From positions 1 to 10,879 of the forward strand of contig QMQE01000077.1 in NCBI GenBank assembly GCA_003650445.1: a stretch of 10,879 bases of DNA. The letters are read 5' to 3'. Positions within the stretch are counted from its first letter, which is position 1. Each line of letters begins with the position of its first letter. This document shows, one piece after another, positions 1 to 7,699 of this stretch. This DNA comes from Acidobacteriota bacterium. GTDB lineage: Bacteria; Acidobacteriota; Holophagae; Thermotomaculales; Thermotomaculaceae. Under the pieces are notes generated by a model. That model was not told the origin of the DNA. It ran no database searches and saw only the letters and a program-made list of their open reading frames with translations. A program made the position numbers and the translations under genes.

Positions 1-213
1 GTTTTCAGAGGGAAGAATCAGAGAAAAGAACATTGCCAATCCATTCAATGCACTATTTTCAGTGCAATTCCCCCGCTCCGGCGGACCCTGAGGGGTCTCG
101 GAGAGTTGGTGCAGATTTAGGGCCCGGCTTCTCCCTTGTCTTTGTTCTCTAAAAAGTGGATAATGAAAGAGGTGTTACCAAATAGAAGAAACAGAATGAT
201 GCGTGGAGGAAGG
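1..213. other. upstream edge, no confident gene
   Basis: I see no gene I can support here. Two + frames are open from the window edge, one to TAG at 118-120 and one to TAA at 150-152, so either could be the last few dozen codons of an upstream gene. Neither short tail resembles a family I know. A 6-bp hairpin (TGCACT at 49-54, loop ATTTTC, AGTGCA at 61-66) and a 5-bp hairpin (GACCC/GGGTC, loop TGAG, about 84-97) lie in the stretch. Neither is followed by a T-run, so I do not call a terminator. The right part carries the promoter and ribosome-binding site of the biotin carboxylase gene. Confidence 0.5.
136..164 (+). promoter_or_regulatory. candidate sigma70-type promoter of the carboxylase pair
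   Basis: A -35-like TTGTCT at 136-141 (4 of 6 consensus) and a -10-like GATAAT at 159-164 (5 of 6) are separated by exactly 17 nt. Transcription would begin near 171, leaving a 5' leader of about 43 nt before the ATG at 214. This argues against using the in-frame TTG at 136 as the start codon, since it lies inside the -35 element. Weak promoters of this quality also arise by chance. Confidence 0.45.
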
Positions 214-1701
214 ATGTTCAAAAAAGTATTGGTGGCAAACCGGGGTGAAATCGCGGTACGGGTCATGCGGACACTGAAGGACATGGGAATCCGAACGGTT
301 ACCATTTTTTCAGACCCGGATCGAATTGCCCTTCACACATTGTTTGCCGATGAGGCCTATCCGCTGGGAGGCACAACCTCGGCTGAAAGCTACCTGAAAG
401 GCAAAAAGATTATTGATATTGCACGTAAAGCTGGCGCAGAAGCCATTCATCCCGGATACGGTTTTCTTTCTGAGAATGCCCTATTTGCGGAACTCTGCCT
501 GGAAAACGGGATTGCTTTTATCGGGCCCCCGGCGGCGGCCATTCGCCAGATGGGGGACAAGGTCACTTCAAGGGAGATTATGACAGCGGCGGGGGTCCCG
601 GTTGTGCCTGGTTTTGACAAGCCGGACATGACGGAGGCGGATGCACTGGGTTTCGCCGAAAAAGCCGGGTTTCCGGTGATGGTCAAGGCATCGGCAGGTG
701 GCGGCGGCAAGGGAATGCGCAAGGTGAATGAGCCGGAAGAGCTGGGCAAGGCACTCCGGGCAGCCCGCTCAGAGGCATTGTCCTCTTTCGGGGATGACCA
801 TGTGTATGTGGAAAAGTTTGTGGAACACCCCCGACACATTGAGATTCAGGTCCTTGCGGATGACCACGGAAATGTGATTTATCTCGGAGAACGGGATTGT
901 TCCATTCAACGGCGTCACCAGAAGGTGATTGAAGAAGCCCCCTCCCCCTTTGTTACCCCCCAAATGCGGGAAAAGATGGGGGAGACTGCCGTTCAGGCTA
1001 CAAGGGCCGCCGGTTACCGGAATGCCGGGACTGTGGAATTCCTGGTGGATAAAAATCGTAATTTTTATTTTCTGGAAATGAATACACGGCTTCAGGTGGA
1101 ACACCCGGTAACGGAGTGGATTACCGGTCTGGACCTGGTTGCGGAACAGGTCCGCATCGCTGCGGGAAAACCGATTTCCTTGAAACAGGAAGAAGTCCGG
1201 CTTCAGGGCCATGCAGTGGAATGCCGGATTTATGCCGAAGACCCGGACAATAATTTCATGCCATCGCCGGGGACAGTTCAGCGGCTCAGCACACCGGCAG
1301 GCCCTGGGATTCGTGATGATTCCGGCATCTACCAGGGGGGAGAAATCTCTCTGTACTACGACCCCCTGATTTCAAAGCTGACAACCTACGGACCGGACCG
1401 GGAATCGGCAATCCGGCGGATGTGCCGGGCCTTGAGTGAATACATTGTGGCAGGGATTAAAACCAATATCGGATTCCACCGCAAGGTGCTGAATCATCCG
1501 GAATTTGTAAGTGGAGGCCATGATACCACCTTTGTGGACCGTCATCTCGACGAATTGTTGCAAAGTGCCACCGGGGATGAACCCCTTGCCATTGTTGCGG
1601 CAGCGGTTTGCTATTACCTGGACAGGCAACCCGCCATCGGCTCAGGGGAGGCCCGGAAATGTTCCCCGTGGAAACACTTCCAGCGCTCCAGCTGGCTGTA
1701 A
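214..1701 (+). CDS. accC: biotin carboxylase subunit of an acyl-CoA (acetyl/propionyl-CoA) carboxylase
   Basis: This enzyme carboxylates the biotin carried by its partner protein, using ATP and bicarbonate, in the cytoplasm. The 495-aa product opens with the family motif VANRGEIAVR. It has a glycine-rich ATP-grasp loop GGGGKGM at residues 162-168 preceded by Lys158. Active-site residues seen by position are His235, Lys237, Glu275, Glu288, Asn290, Arg292, Gln294, Val295, Glu296 and Arg338, numbering almost as in E. coli AccC, so the enzyme should be active. E. coli AccC is about 450 aa; the extra 45 or so residues end in an SPW motif, as at the junction to the carrier region in propionyl-CoA carboxylase alpha chains. 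I chose ATG 214 because the homology begins there and GGAGG lies at 205-209. Upstream in-frame starts (TTG 136, ATG 196 and 199) would only add a non-conserved tail. The biotin carrier gene follows after 12 nt. The acyl-CoA substrate cannot be told without the carboxyltransferase. Confidence 0.93.
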   Translation: MFKKVLVANRGEIAVRVMRTLKDMGIRTVTIFSDPDRIALHTLFADEAYPLGGTTSAESYLKGKKIIDIARKAGAEAIHPGYGFLSENALFAELCLENGIAFIGPPAAAIRQMGDKVTSREIMTAAGVPVVPGFDKPDMTEADALGFAEKAGFPVMVKASAGGGGKGMRKVNEPEELGKALRAARSEALSSFGDDHVYVEKFVEHPRHIEIQVLADDHGNVIYLGERDCSIQRRHQKVIEEAPSPFVTPQMREKMGETAVQATRAAGYRNAGTVEFLVDKNRNFYFLEMNTRLQVEHPVTEWITGLDLVAEQVRIAAGKPISLKQEEVRLQGHAVECRIYAEDPDNNFMPSPGTVQRLSTPAGPGIRDDSGIYQGGEISLYYDPLISKLTTYGPDRESAIRRMCRALSEYIVAGIKTNIGFHRKVLNHPEFVSGGHDTTFVDRHLDELLQSATGDEPLAIVAAAVCYYLDRQPAIGSGEARKCSPWKHFQRSSWL

Positions 1702-1713
1702 AGGAGAGTGGAA

Positions 1714-2199
1714 ATGCTTGTATCCGTTGAAATGAATGGAAAATCCGTGGAAGTAGAGGTACGGGAACGGCCGGACGGACGGCTTCAGGTAAACCTGGAT
1801 GGAAAAGACTTTCAGGTTGAAGCGCGGGAACTTCCGGAGGGGGGTGTCAGTTTGATGATTGACAATGAATCCCTGACTGTTTATCGAACCGGGGACACTC
1901 TCTATATCGGCGGGACCCAGTATCGGGTCCGGGCGGAAGACCCATTGAAGAAGGAACTCCTCCAATCTTCGTCTTTTCAGGCAAGTGTCGGAACCGTTAC
2001 GGCTGTCATGCCGGGGAATGTAAAAAAGATACTGGCCGGAGAGGGAATGGATGTTCAAGAGGGGCAGGGTGTTGTTGTATTGGAAGCGATGAAAATGGAA
2101 AATGAACTGGAAGCGCCCTTGTCCGGTATTGTCAAAAAAATGTATGTTTCAGAAGGGCAATCGGTGGAAGCCGGCACATTGTTGTTTGAAATTGAGTAA
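1714..2199 (+). CDS. biotin carboxyl carrier protein (biotin/lipoyl attachment domain)
   Basis: This 161-aa protein carries the biotin that the upstream enzyme carboxylates and a carboxyltransferase then uses. The C-terminal 70-75 residues form a biotinyl domain with the motif EAMKME at residues 124-129; Lys127 is the attachment lysine, and the protein ends in LLFEIE as such domains do. The N-terminal half (about 1-75) is rich in short beta strands (VSVEMNGK, LQVNLDGK, SLMIDN, YIGGTQYRV) and resembles the BT-type linker region of propionyl/acyl-CoA carboxylase alpha chains rather than the Pro/Ala-rich linker of classical AccB. ATG 1714 is preferred over GTG 1708 because AGGAGA at 1702-1707 is well spaced for 1714 and overlaps or abuts 1708. 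It is co-transcribed with the biotin carboxylase and in the same frame. A decarboxylase or pyruvate carboxylase role is possible but less likely. Confidence 0.9.
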   Translation: MLVSVEMNGKSVEVEVRERPDGRLQVNLDGKDFQVEARELPEGGVSLMIDNESLTVYRTGDTLYIGGTQYRVRAEDPLKKELLQSSSFQASVGTVTAVMPGNVKKILAGEGMDVQEGQGVVVLEAMKMENELEAPLSGIVKKMYVSEGQSVEAGTLLFEIE

Positions 2200-2216
2200 T
2201 CCCGGAAGAGGAATTG

Positions 2217-5200
2217 ATGATTAAAAAAATCATTCGCCTGCTGGTGGTGCTGATCCTAGTCGTAATTTTTGGCGTGTTGGTGTATGTTCATACCCCGATG
2301 TTCCGGGCTATGGTCAAACACGATATTGAACGCCAGCTCAGCAATGCCACGGGAGAAAAGCTGCACATTGAAAAACTATCCATCACGCCCCTGAGCGGGC
2401 AGATTCATATTTCCAACATTGCTCTTGCCGATATAGCATCCATTGGGAAACTATCGCTGAAGGTCAGTGTTGCGAAACTGTTCCTGTTCAAACTCATTGT
2501 GGAGAGCGCAACAGTGGATAATGTGACGGTTCATATCCGCCTGCAGCAAAACCGAAGCAGCTTTCGATCAGATCCCATGAAACTCATTGCTGCCGGGTTT
2601 GACACCCTGGTATTGAAAAAACTGGATGTCCGTGGCCTGACACTGGACATTCAGGGGCGGGATAACCTTCACGTTGTTTTCGAGGGACGGGATTTCCTGC
2701 TCCAGGGCGGATTTGATGCGGCCAGTTTTGGATATCGGGGGATTGTGGCTTTCAGCAATGGCCATGTCACAGTCAATGGTATCCCATACGTTCTTCATGT
2801 GGGCTGTGGCTTTGATATCCAAAAAGACCGCATCCGTATCACAGAACTGACCATCGCAAAGGGAAAAGTCCGCCTGGCAATTAAAGGAGAAATGGGGAAA
2901 AATGGGAATCTCTTTTTTGTTTCCGGTGTTGTGCCTCTGAAAGAGGTGACGAAATTTCCGGAACTCCAGAAGGCCATTGTGAACTTTCAGTTGAAAGGTG
3001 ATTTTTCTTCTTTGAAAGGGCCGATTCAGATTCATGACCCCCGTGGAGAATTCAATGGAATTCTGGATCTGAACCTGGATAAAAAAATGCTTTCTCTTCT
3101 GGATTTGCATGGCAAACTGCTGAAACACACGGTTTCACTGGCCGGTTCAGCTTCCCTCGCGAATCATCTCGCCATTGTGGCAAAAGCAGTGATCCATGGC
3201 CCATTGATGAAGGATTTTTCGGCGGATATACGAGTGGATAAAAAAAAAAGATGGTCTTACAGCGCTGTTATACATGGCCAGGATTGTGGCGATGGCGCCT
3301 GTCATCTTGAGATTCGCTCCGGCAAAAAACCGATACTGAGAGATATTGCCCTCAACCTGCCTTTCCTGACCAGTCACATCAAGAACAACCGGGGCAGTCT
3401 TCATCTGAAACTGGATTGGGTTGACGCAAAAGCAGATGGCATTTTCCTGGACAAAGACATATTTTCCGGGAAGCTGGCCATTCAGCACCTCCAATACAGC
3501 GGAATGACCGTCCCCTTCGTGACAGCAGATGTGGCAATTCATTCCATTGATAACATTGAGGCTTCCCGATTCACCCTTCAGGCGAAGGGAGGTCGGGCTG
3601 ACGGGGTTGGCAGTTTCAGAAACAACCGGCTGGATTTGACGGCGCATCTCCTTGACTTTCCCCTCCATGCGAGCCTTTTTGCTTTGCCGGGAACCGATGA
3701 CCTTGCCATTCATGGAAGAGCAGATGGGTCGGTTCAGGTTTCCGGCGACTTGAATGACCCGGATGTGTCTGGAACCGCCACATTGCAAAAGACGGACATT
3801 TTTCAACTTCTATTCGATAAGGCCTCGACATCATTTCAGTACCATGGAGGCATCTTGCTTTTAAAGAATCTCAATCTTGAAAATGGTACAGGCAGCATGA
3901 AAGGGAAGGGGACAGTGGATTTCAGGAAAAATTCGCTGACTTTCAAACTCCGGGGGGAGGATATGAAGGTTCTCTACCAGCCACTGGACTTCATCGAACT
4001 GGACAAGGGCACCGGGGAGGTTACAGTTTCGGGACTCCTTGACGCACCACAGGTAGATGCTGAATTTCAGTTTGAGAAGTTTTCTGTTGCTGGCCTGGAT
4101 CTGGGGGGTGGTGAATTCAGATTTCATTTGTCCGGTGATAAGGCAGAGGTAAACGCAGCCACCCGAAACCGGTTGAAAATCAATACGGCTGTCAACCTGA
4201 ACGGTGAAACCAAAGTTAGTCTTGTGGCAGATAATACGCCGATTCGGATTGAGAAAGCAGATGTAATTTCCGCTCTTCATTTTCATTGTATTGGAGATTT
4301 CAATGACCTGAGCACCTTTTCGGGGAACGGGTCCTGTACCCGCCTAACGATCCAGACACCGGAAGGAATCCGGCTGGATGCGGTGCCCTTTCCCTTCTAC
4401 CTCGATGGCATGTGGCTTACCGGAGATGAAGTTCGCCTCAAGGGCCCGGAGATGAATTATCTTGTTAATATTCCTTTCACCAACTTTGAAAGTGGGGAAG
4501 TCGGGGGAGAAATTACCGGAACAAGCACTCTGAGCGCATTCAAATCGCTGATCAAGCGGGAACTGGGGGTTGCAGCTGAAGCTTCAGTCCAGGTTCAGGC
4601 CGAACTGGATGGAATGCTGGCAGACCCTCTATATCACGGAACACTCATTGTCAGCAACGGAAAGGTGACGATTCCGGATTTACCTCACAAGCTCAGAGAA
4701 GTCTCAGGAATCTGCGAATTTGGTCCGGCTCTTCTCAATATCCGAAAGGCATCTGCCGCTTACGGGCGGGGGAACATTACCGCCAGTGGCATCCTTTCCC
4801 CCGGGCTTATCTCTATTGATGCAGAATTGAGCAAGATCCCGGTGGACCTGGCGGGAATATTTTCCGACGTAAACGGCCGGGTTAAACTCAACGGGAATCC
4901 AAATAATGACCGCTTAAATCTCGGTGGGAATGTGGAGCTTGCAAATGGTGTCATCAGCCCCCGGCAACTGGCGTTAGGGAACCCTGCTGGCGGAGGAACG
5001 GTCCTTGAAAAACTGAACTTGAACCTTGACGTGGCAACAAAGGGACTGGAAGTGCTGGACCCCAGTATGTCTCTTGGCCTGGCACCTTCCCAACTGAAGC
5101 TGAAAGGCCCTGCGGACTCCCCGATTCTGCTTGGATTTCAGCCGCTTTCCTGCGACAGCGTTATTTACATCAATGATATTCCGCTCCGTGTCCGATCCGG

Positions 5201-5750
5201 GGGAATTCGCTTTGAGAACGCATTTGAAATTGACCCTCAAGTGGAAATCATTGCCGGAACCAAGATTGACGGATATGATATCAGTTGCCGTCTATTGGGC
5301 AGTGGTAATCAGGTGAAATTGAATTTTTCTTCGCGACCACCTCTTCCCCAGAAAGACCTGTACGCATTGATTTTCGGTTCGGGGGGCCTGGCAACAGGGG
5401 GTTCCACCTTCATGCAGACCGAAACCCGCAGCCAGGATATTCAGGGCGCCGGGGTGGCATTGGCCTTGAACAACCTCTTTGCACCGTTGCAGAATCGCGT
5501 TAAGCGACGCCTCGGTGTCCAGCGTTTCAGTATCACGCCTCAGATGTTTGATGCCCGCTCTACCCCATCTCCCATTGTGACGTTTGAAAAAGACATCTCT
5601 TCCCGCCTCACCGGAATCTACTCTCAGTCCCTTATTGGTTCCGGTGAGAACCTGCTTCAGTTTAAATACAACATGGCAGGAAAGAAATCTGCCATCGTCC
5701 GCAAAGAAATCGACGGTTCCGTCACTGTTGAAATCGAATTTGAAAAATAA
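2217..5750 (+). CDS. tamB: TamB/AsmA-family translocation and assembly module protein
   Basis: TamB-like proteins are long, periplasm-spanning, beta-rich proteins anchored in the inner membrane. They are linked to outer-membrane protein assembly (with TamA) and to lipid transport to the outer membrane. The 1177-aa product has one N-terminal membrane helix at residues 5-24 after MIKK, then an AsmA-like start (IERQLSNATGEKLHIEKLSI). A long array of short beta strands follows, with recurring G-x-L/V-x-V patterns. The last 200 or so residues match the TamB C-terminal domain: FSSRPPLPQKDLYALIFG, then a Gly-rich stretch near 1053, a FEKDISSRL segment and a final acidic/aromatic strand EIEFEK. ATG 2217 is chosen over TTG 2214 because of the GAGG at 2208-2211. 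The gene starts 17 nt after the carrier gene and may share its transcript, but no functional tie to carboxylation is evident and no tamA is in view. No break or frameshift is seen. A run of ten A lies inside (3240-3249). Confidence 0.85.
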   Translation: MIKKIIRLLVVLILVVIFGVLVYVHTPMFRAMVKHDIERQLSNATGEKLHIEKLSITPLSGQIHISNIALADIASIGKLSLKVSVAKLFLFKLIVESATVDNVTVHIRLQQNRSSFRSDPMKLIAAGFDTLVLKKLDVRGLTLDIQGRDNLHVVFEGRDFLLQGGFDAASFGYRGIVAFSNGHVTVNGIPYVLHVGCGFDIQKDRIRITELTIAKGKVRLAIKGEMGKNGNLFFVSGVVPLKEVTKFPELQKAIVNFQLKGDFSSLKGPIQIHDPRGEFNGILDLNLDKKMLSLLDLHGKLLKHTVSLAGSASLANHLAIVAKAVIHGPLMKDFSADIRVDKKKRWSYSAVIHGQDCGDGACHLEIRSGKKPILRDIALNLPFLTSHIKNNRGSLHLKLDWVDAKADGIFLDKDIFSGKLAIQHLQYSGMTVPFVTADVAIHSIDNIEASRFTLQAKGGRADGVGSFRNNRLDLTAHLLDFPLHASLFALPGTDDLAIHGRADGSVQVSGDLNDPDVSGTATLQKTDIFQLLFDKASTSFQYHGGILLLKNLNLENGTGSMKGKGTVDFRKNSLTFKLRGEDMKVLYQPLDFIELDKGTGEVTVSGLLDAPQVDAEFQFEKFSVAGLDLGGGEFRFHLSGDKAEVNAATRNRLKINTAVNLNGETKVSLVADNTPIRIEKADVISALHFHCIGDFNDLSTFSGNGSCTRLTIQTPEGIRLDAVPFPFYLDGMWLTGDEVRLKGPEMNYLVNIPFTNFESGEVGGEITGTSTLSAFKSLIKRELGVAAEASVQVQAELDGMLADPLYHGTLIVSNGKVTIPDLPHKLREVSGICEFGPALLNIRKASAAYGRGNITASGILSPGLISIDAELSKIPVDLAGIFSDVNGRVKLNGNPNNDRLNLGGNVELANGVISPRQLALGNPAGGGTVLEKLNLNLDVATKGLEVLDPSMSLGLAPSQLKLKGPADSPILLGFQPLSCDSVIYINDIPLRVRSGGIRFENAFEIDPQVEIIAGTKIDGYDISCRLLGSGNQVKLNFSSRPPLPQKDLYALIFGSGGLATGGSTFMQTETRSQDIQGAGVALALNNLFAPLQNRVKRRLGVQRFSITPQMFDARSTPSPIVTFEKDISSRLTGIYSQSLIGSGENLLQFKYNMAGKKSAIVRKEIDGSVTVEIEFEK
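3240..3249 (+). repeat. A10 homopolymer inside tamB
   Basis: Ten consecutive A bases encode Lys342-Lys344 and the first base of Arg345 of the TamB-like protein. The frame is intact as given. Runs of this length are places where polymerase slippage, or a sequencing length error, could break the frame in the first third of the protein. Confidence 0.9.
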
Positions 5751-5866
5751 GTTCCCCGCACCCGGAAACGGGAAAATGAAAGTGCGTGTGCAAGTGAGTA
5801 AAGAAAGGGGTATAAGTTTACAATTTCAGGTTTTTCCGGCCTCTTGAAAAGATTATAAAAAAAGTC

Positions 5867-5894
5867 TTTACCAATTGAATCGAAGGATTATAAT
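5867..5894 (+). promoter_or_regulatory. sigma70-type promoter of the Gld-like ABC operon
   Basis: The -10 box is a perfect TATAAT at 5889-5894 and the -35 is TTTACC at 5867-5872 (4 of 6), with a 16-nt spacer in A/T-rich surroundings. Transcription would start near 5901, giving a leader of about 140 nt to the ATG at 6042. This separates the four-gene ABC operon from the upstream acc-tamB genes. An imperfect inverted repeat (AATTgAATC/GATTatAATT, 5873-5895) overlaps the spacer and -10 and could be an operator, though this is unproven. Confidence 0.6.
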
Positions 5895-5926
5895 TTATTG
5901 CGGTGTTGCCACCTCCAGTTGAAAAA

Positions 5927-5945
5927 GGAGGAGACAGGGGAGATG
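5927..5945 (+). promoter_or_regulatory. alternative ribosome-binding site and start codon for the ATPase gene
   Basis: A strong GGAGGA at 5927-5932 sits 10 nt before an ATG at 5943 that is in frame with the ATPase. Starting here would add 33 residues (MKTGRGKAVFGNQ...), a basic segment with no membrane helix and no match to the ABC fold. The conventional start is at 6042, with its own AGGAG at 6031-6035. Both lie downstream of the predicted transcription start. Confidence 0.4.
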
Positions 5946-6041
5946 AAAACCGGCCGGGGCAAAGCGGTTTTCGGAAACCAAGTGTTCAGTGCTGCGCTAA
6001 AGACGCAACCGAACCGGAATTTGTGGAAAAAGGAGCTCGAT

Positions 6042-6977
6042 ATGATCCACATTGAACACCTCACCAAGCGCTACGGGGACACCGTGGCAGTAAATGATGT
6101 CAGCCTTGACATCGAGAAAGGGGAAGTTCTGGGGCTTCTCGGCCCCAACGGAGCAGGTAAAACCACCACGCTTCGCGTTCTCACCGGCTATTTGCCCCCC
6201 ACAGACGGAACCATCCGTGTGGGAGAGAACGACATCCGATCCGACACCTTGTCAATCAAAGGAAAAATCGGCTATCTACCTGAATCAGCACCACTTTACC
6301 AGAACATGCTGGTCTATGACTACCTCATGGATGTGGCGGCAATCCGGGGTATTACGCCGGACAGGCGGATGGCCCGGGTCCGGGAACTGGCGAGTATCTG
6401 TGCCTTGGAAAATGTTATGCATAAGGCGATTCATGAATTGTCCAAAGGCTACCGCCAGCGGGTGGGCCTGGCCCACGCCATGATGAGTGACCCGGAAATC
6501 CTTGTGCTGGATGAGCCCACCTCCGGGCTGGATCCGAACCAGATTATTGAAATCCGAGAAATTATTAAGGAAGTAGGAAAAGAAAAGACCGTCATTTTTT
6601 CCACCCATATCCTCAGTGAAGCGGAAGCCACCTGCGACCGCATTGTCATTATCCACAAGGGGAAAATCGTGGCAGACGGTGCCACCGAGGAGCTGAAACA
6701 GCAGGCTTCCGGGCGTTACACCCTCTCCATCAAACTCACCGGTACCACCGAAGCCGTGTGTAAAGATGTTTTCCGCGCAGTTACCGGTGTTTTCGAGGTG
6801 AAAACAGGTGCTCCGGAGGAAGGCCAGGTGTCTTTGCAGCTCTCCTGTGACGCCGCTACCGATGTCCGTCCATCGGTGTACCGGATTATCCGGGACAAGG
6901 ATTGGGGCCTGCTGGAATTCCACCGGGAATCCCGGAGCCTGGAAACGGTTTTCCGTGAATTGACAAAGGAGAACTGA
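6042..6977 (+). CDS. gldA: GldA-like ABC transporter ATP-binding protein
   Basis: This is the cytoplasmic ATPase of an ABC-2 type transporter, expected to energise the permease encoded next. The 311-aa product begins with the usual ABC beta strand (MIHIEHLTKRYG). It has Walker A GPNGAGKT at residues 34-41, a signature motif in the variant form LSKGY at 133-137, Walker B LVLDEP at 154-159 with catalytic Glu158, a D-loop SGLD, and the switch His189 in STHI. All are intact. The 80-90 residues after the nucleotide-binding domain, ending in SLETVFRELTKEN, are typical of the GldA/CcmA-type subfamily. ATG 6042 is preferred because homology begins there and AGGAG lies 6 nt upstream; ATG 5943 would give a 344-aa form. 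The permease start codon follows the stop after one base. The symbol marks the family (GldA of Flavobacterium gliding motility) and does not assert a gliding role here. Confidence 0.9.
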   Translation: MIHIEHLTKRYGDTVAVNDVSLDIEKGEVLGLLGPNGAGKTTTLRVLTGYLPPTDGTIRVGENDIRSDTLSIKGKIGYLPESAPLYQNMLVYDYLMDVAAIRGITPDRRMARVRELASICALENVMHKAIHELSKGYRQRVGLAHAMMSDPEILVLDEPTSGLDPNQIIEIREIIKEVGKEKTVIFSTHILSEAEATCDRIVIIHKGKIVADGATEELKQQASGRYTLSIKLTGTTEAVCKDVFRAVTGVFEVKTGAPEEGQVSLQLSCDAATDVRPSVYRIIRDKDWGLLEFHRESRSLETVFRELTKEN

Positions 6978-6978
6978 C

Positions 6979-7689
6979 ATGACAACGAAACGTATTTACC
7001 CGATTTTCAAGCGGGAGTTCGGCGCGTACTTTGTTTCTCCCGTTGCTTATATCGTGATTTCTATTTTCCTGATTCTGGCGGGCTGGTTCTTTTTTTCCAC
7101 CTTTTTTCTATATAATCAGGCAGAACTCCGGAATTTCTTTGCCCTGCTGCCCCTGTTGTTCGCATTTATCATCCCCGCCATCACCATGGGGCTGGTGGCG
7201 GATGAACTGAACATCGGCACCTATGAAACCCTGCTGACCCTGCCGGTTTCGGTAAGCGATGTGGTTGTGGGTAAGTTCCTCGCAGCACTGGCCTTTTCCG
7301 CCATTATGCTGGCGCCGACCCTGATCTACGCCGTGTCCATTGCCTTTCTCGGCGACCTGGACTGGGGGCCGGTCATCGGGGGGTTTATCGGGGCGCTGTT
7401 CCTGGCAGGGGCCTTTGCGGCCATCGGTATTTTTGCCTCATCCCTGACCAAAAACCAGATTATCGCCTTTATCATCGGAACCGCCATCTGCTTTGTTCTG
7501 ACCCTCATTGGTAAAATGTTGTTCTTTCTCCCGGATTCCATGCTGGGTTTTTTTCAGTATATCAGCTCGGACCGGCATTTTCAGAACATTGCCAAGGGAG
7601 TGCTGGACTCCCGGGATTTCCTTTACTTTATCAGTGTCATGTTCCTGTCACTGTACCTCGCCGCGTTGAGCATGCGGGAAAAATTCTGA
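6979..7689 (+). CDS. gldF: GldF-like ABC-2 type permease
   Basis: This is the membrane-spanning permease of the transporter in the cytoplasmic membrane. The 236-aa product has six clear hydrophobic segments at about residues 21-44, 53-73, 98-123, 131-153, 159-183 and 213-231. An amphipathic N-terminus with the family pattern FKREFGAYFVSPVAY precedes the first. The loop after helix 2 carries the ABC-2 motif DELNIGTYETLLTLPVS (about 75-91), expected to contact the ATPase. Length and topology match GldF-type permeases. The ATG follows the ATPase stop by one base, with AAAGGAG at 6965-6971 as ribosome-binding site. It probably works as a homodimer with two ATPase subunits. The substrate is unknown. 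Confidence 0.88.
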   Translation: MTTKRIYPIFKREFGAYFVSPVAYIVISIFLILAGWFFFSTFFLYNQAELRNFFALLPLLFAFIIPAITMGLVADELNIGTYETLLTLPVSVSDVVVGKFLAALAFSAIMLAPTLIYAVSIAFLGDLDWGPVIGGFIGALFLAGAFAAIGIFASSLTKNQIIAFIIGTAICFVLTLIGKMLFFLPDSMLGFFQYISSDRHFQNIAKGVLDSRDFLYFISVMFLSLYLAALSMREKF

Positions 7690-7699
7690 GGAGGGCGAG

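Larger units (their letters stand above)
5751..6041 (+). other. intergenic region between tamB and the ABC operon
   Basis: No gene is supported in the first part of this gap. Just after the tamB stop there is a 4-bp hairpin with a GNRA loop (CCCG-GAAA-CGGG, 5761-5772), but no T-run follows, so termination there is not convincing. A/T-rich sequence from about 5811 leads into the promoter at 5867-5894. The leader after it holds two ribosome-binding sites in front of in-frame start codons at 5943 and 6042. The frame from 5943 to 6041 could be an N-terminal extension of the ATPase. Confidence 0.55.

Noticed and set aside
49..66. Hairpin TGCACT/AGTGCA near the left edge as a terminator
   Set aside because: The stem is 6 bp and has no T-run after it; the upstream gene, if any, cannot be identified.
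136..213. N-terminal extension of the biotin carboxylase from TTG 136
   Set aside because: The family homology starts at ATG 214, which has GGAGG just upstream. TTG 136 falls inside a likely -35 box.
3147..3806. 219-codon minus-strand open frame inside tamB
   Set aside because: It is antisense to an intact tamB frame and its product has no family resemblance, so it is taken as a shadow.
5761..5772. Possible terminator hairpin after tamB (CCCG-GAAA-CGGG)
   Set aside because: The stem is only 4 bp and is followed by A-rich rather than T-rich sequence, so it does not look like an intrinsic terminator.
5584..5847. 87-codon + strand open frame over the tamB end and the following gap
   Set aside because: Most of it is out of frame within tamB, its product is unlike any family I know, and it has no convincing ribosome-binding site. 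I treat it as chance.
6285..6980. 231-codon minus-strand open frame opposite the ATPase gene
   Set aside because: It is fully antisense to conserved ABC motifs and shows no domain of its own.
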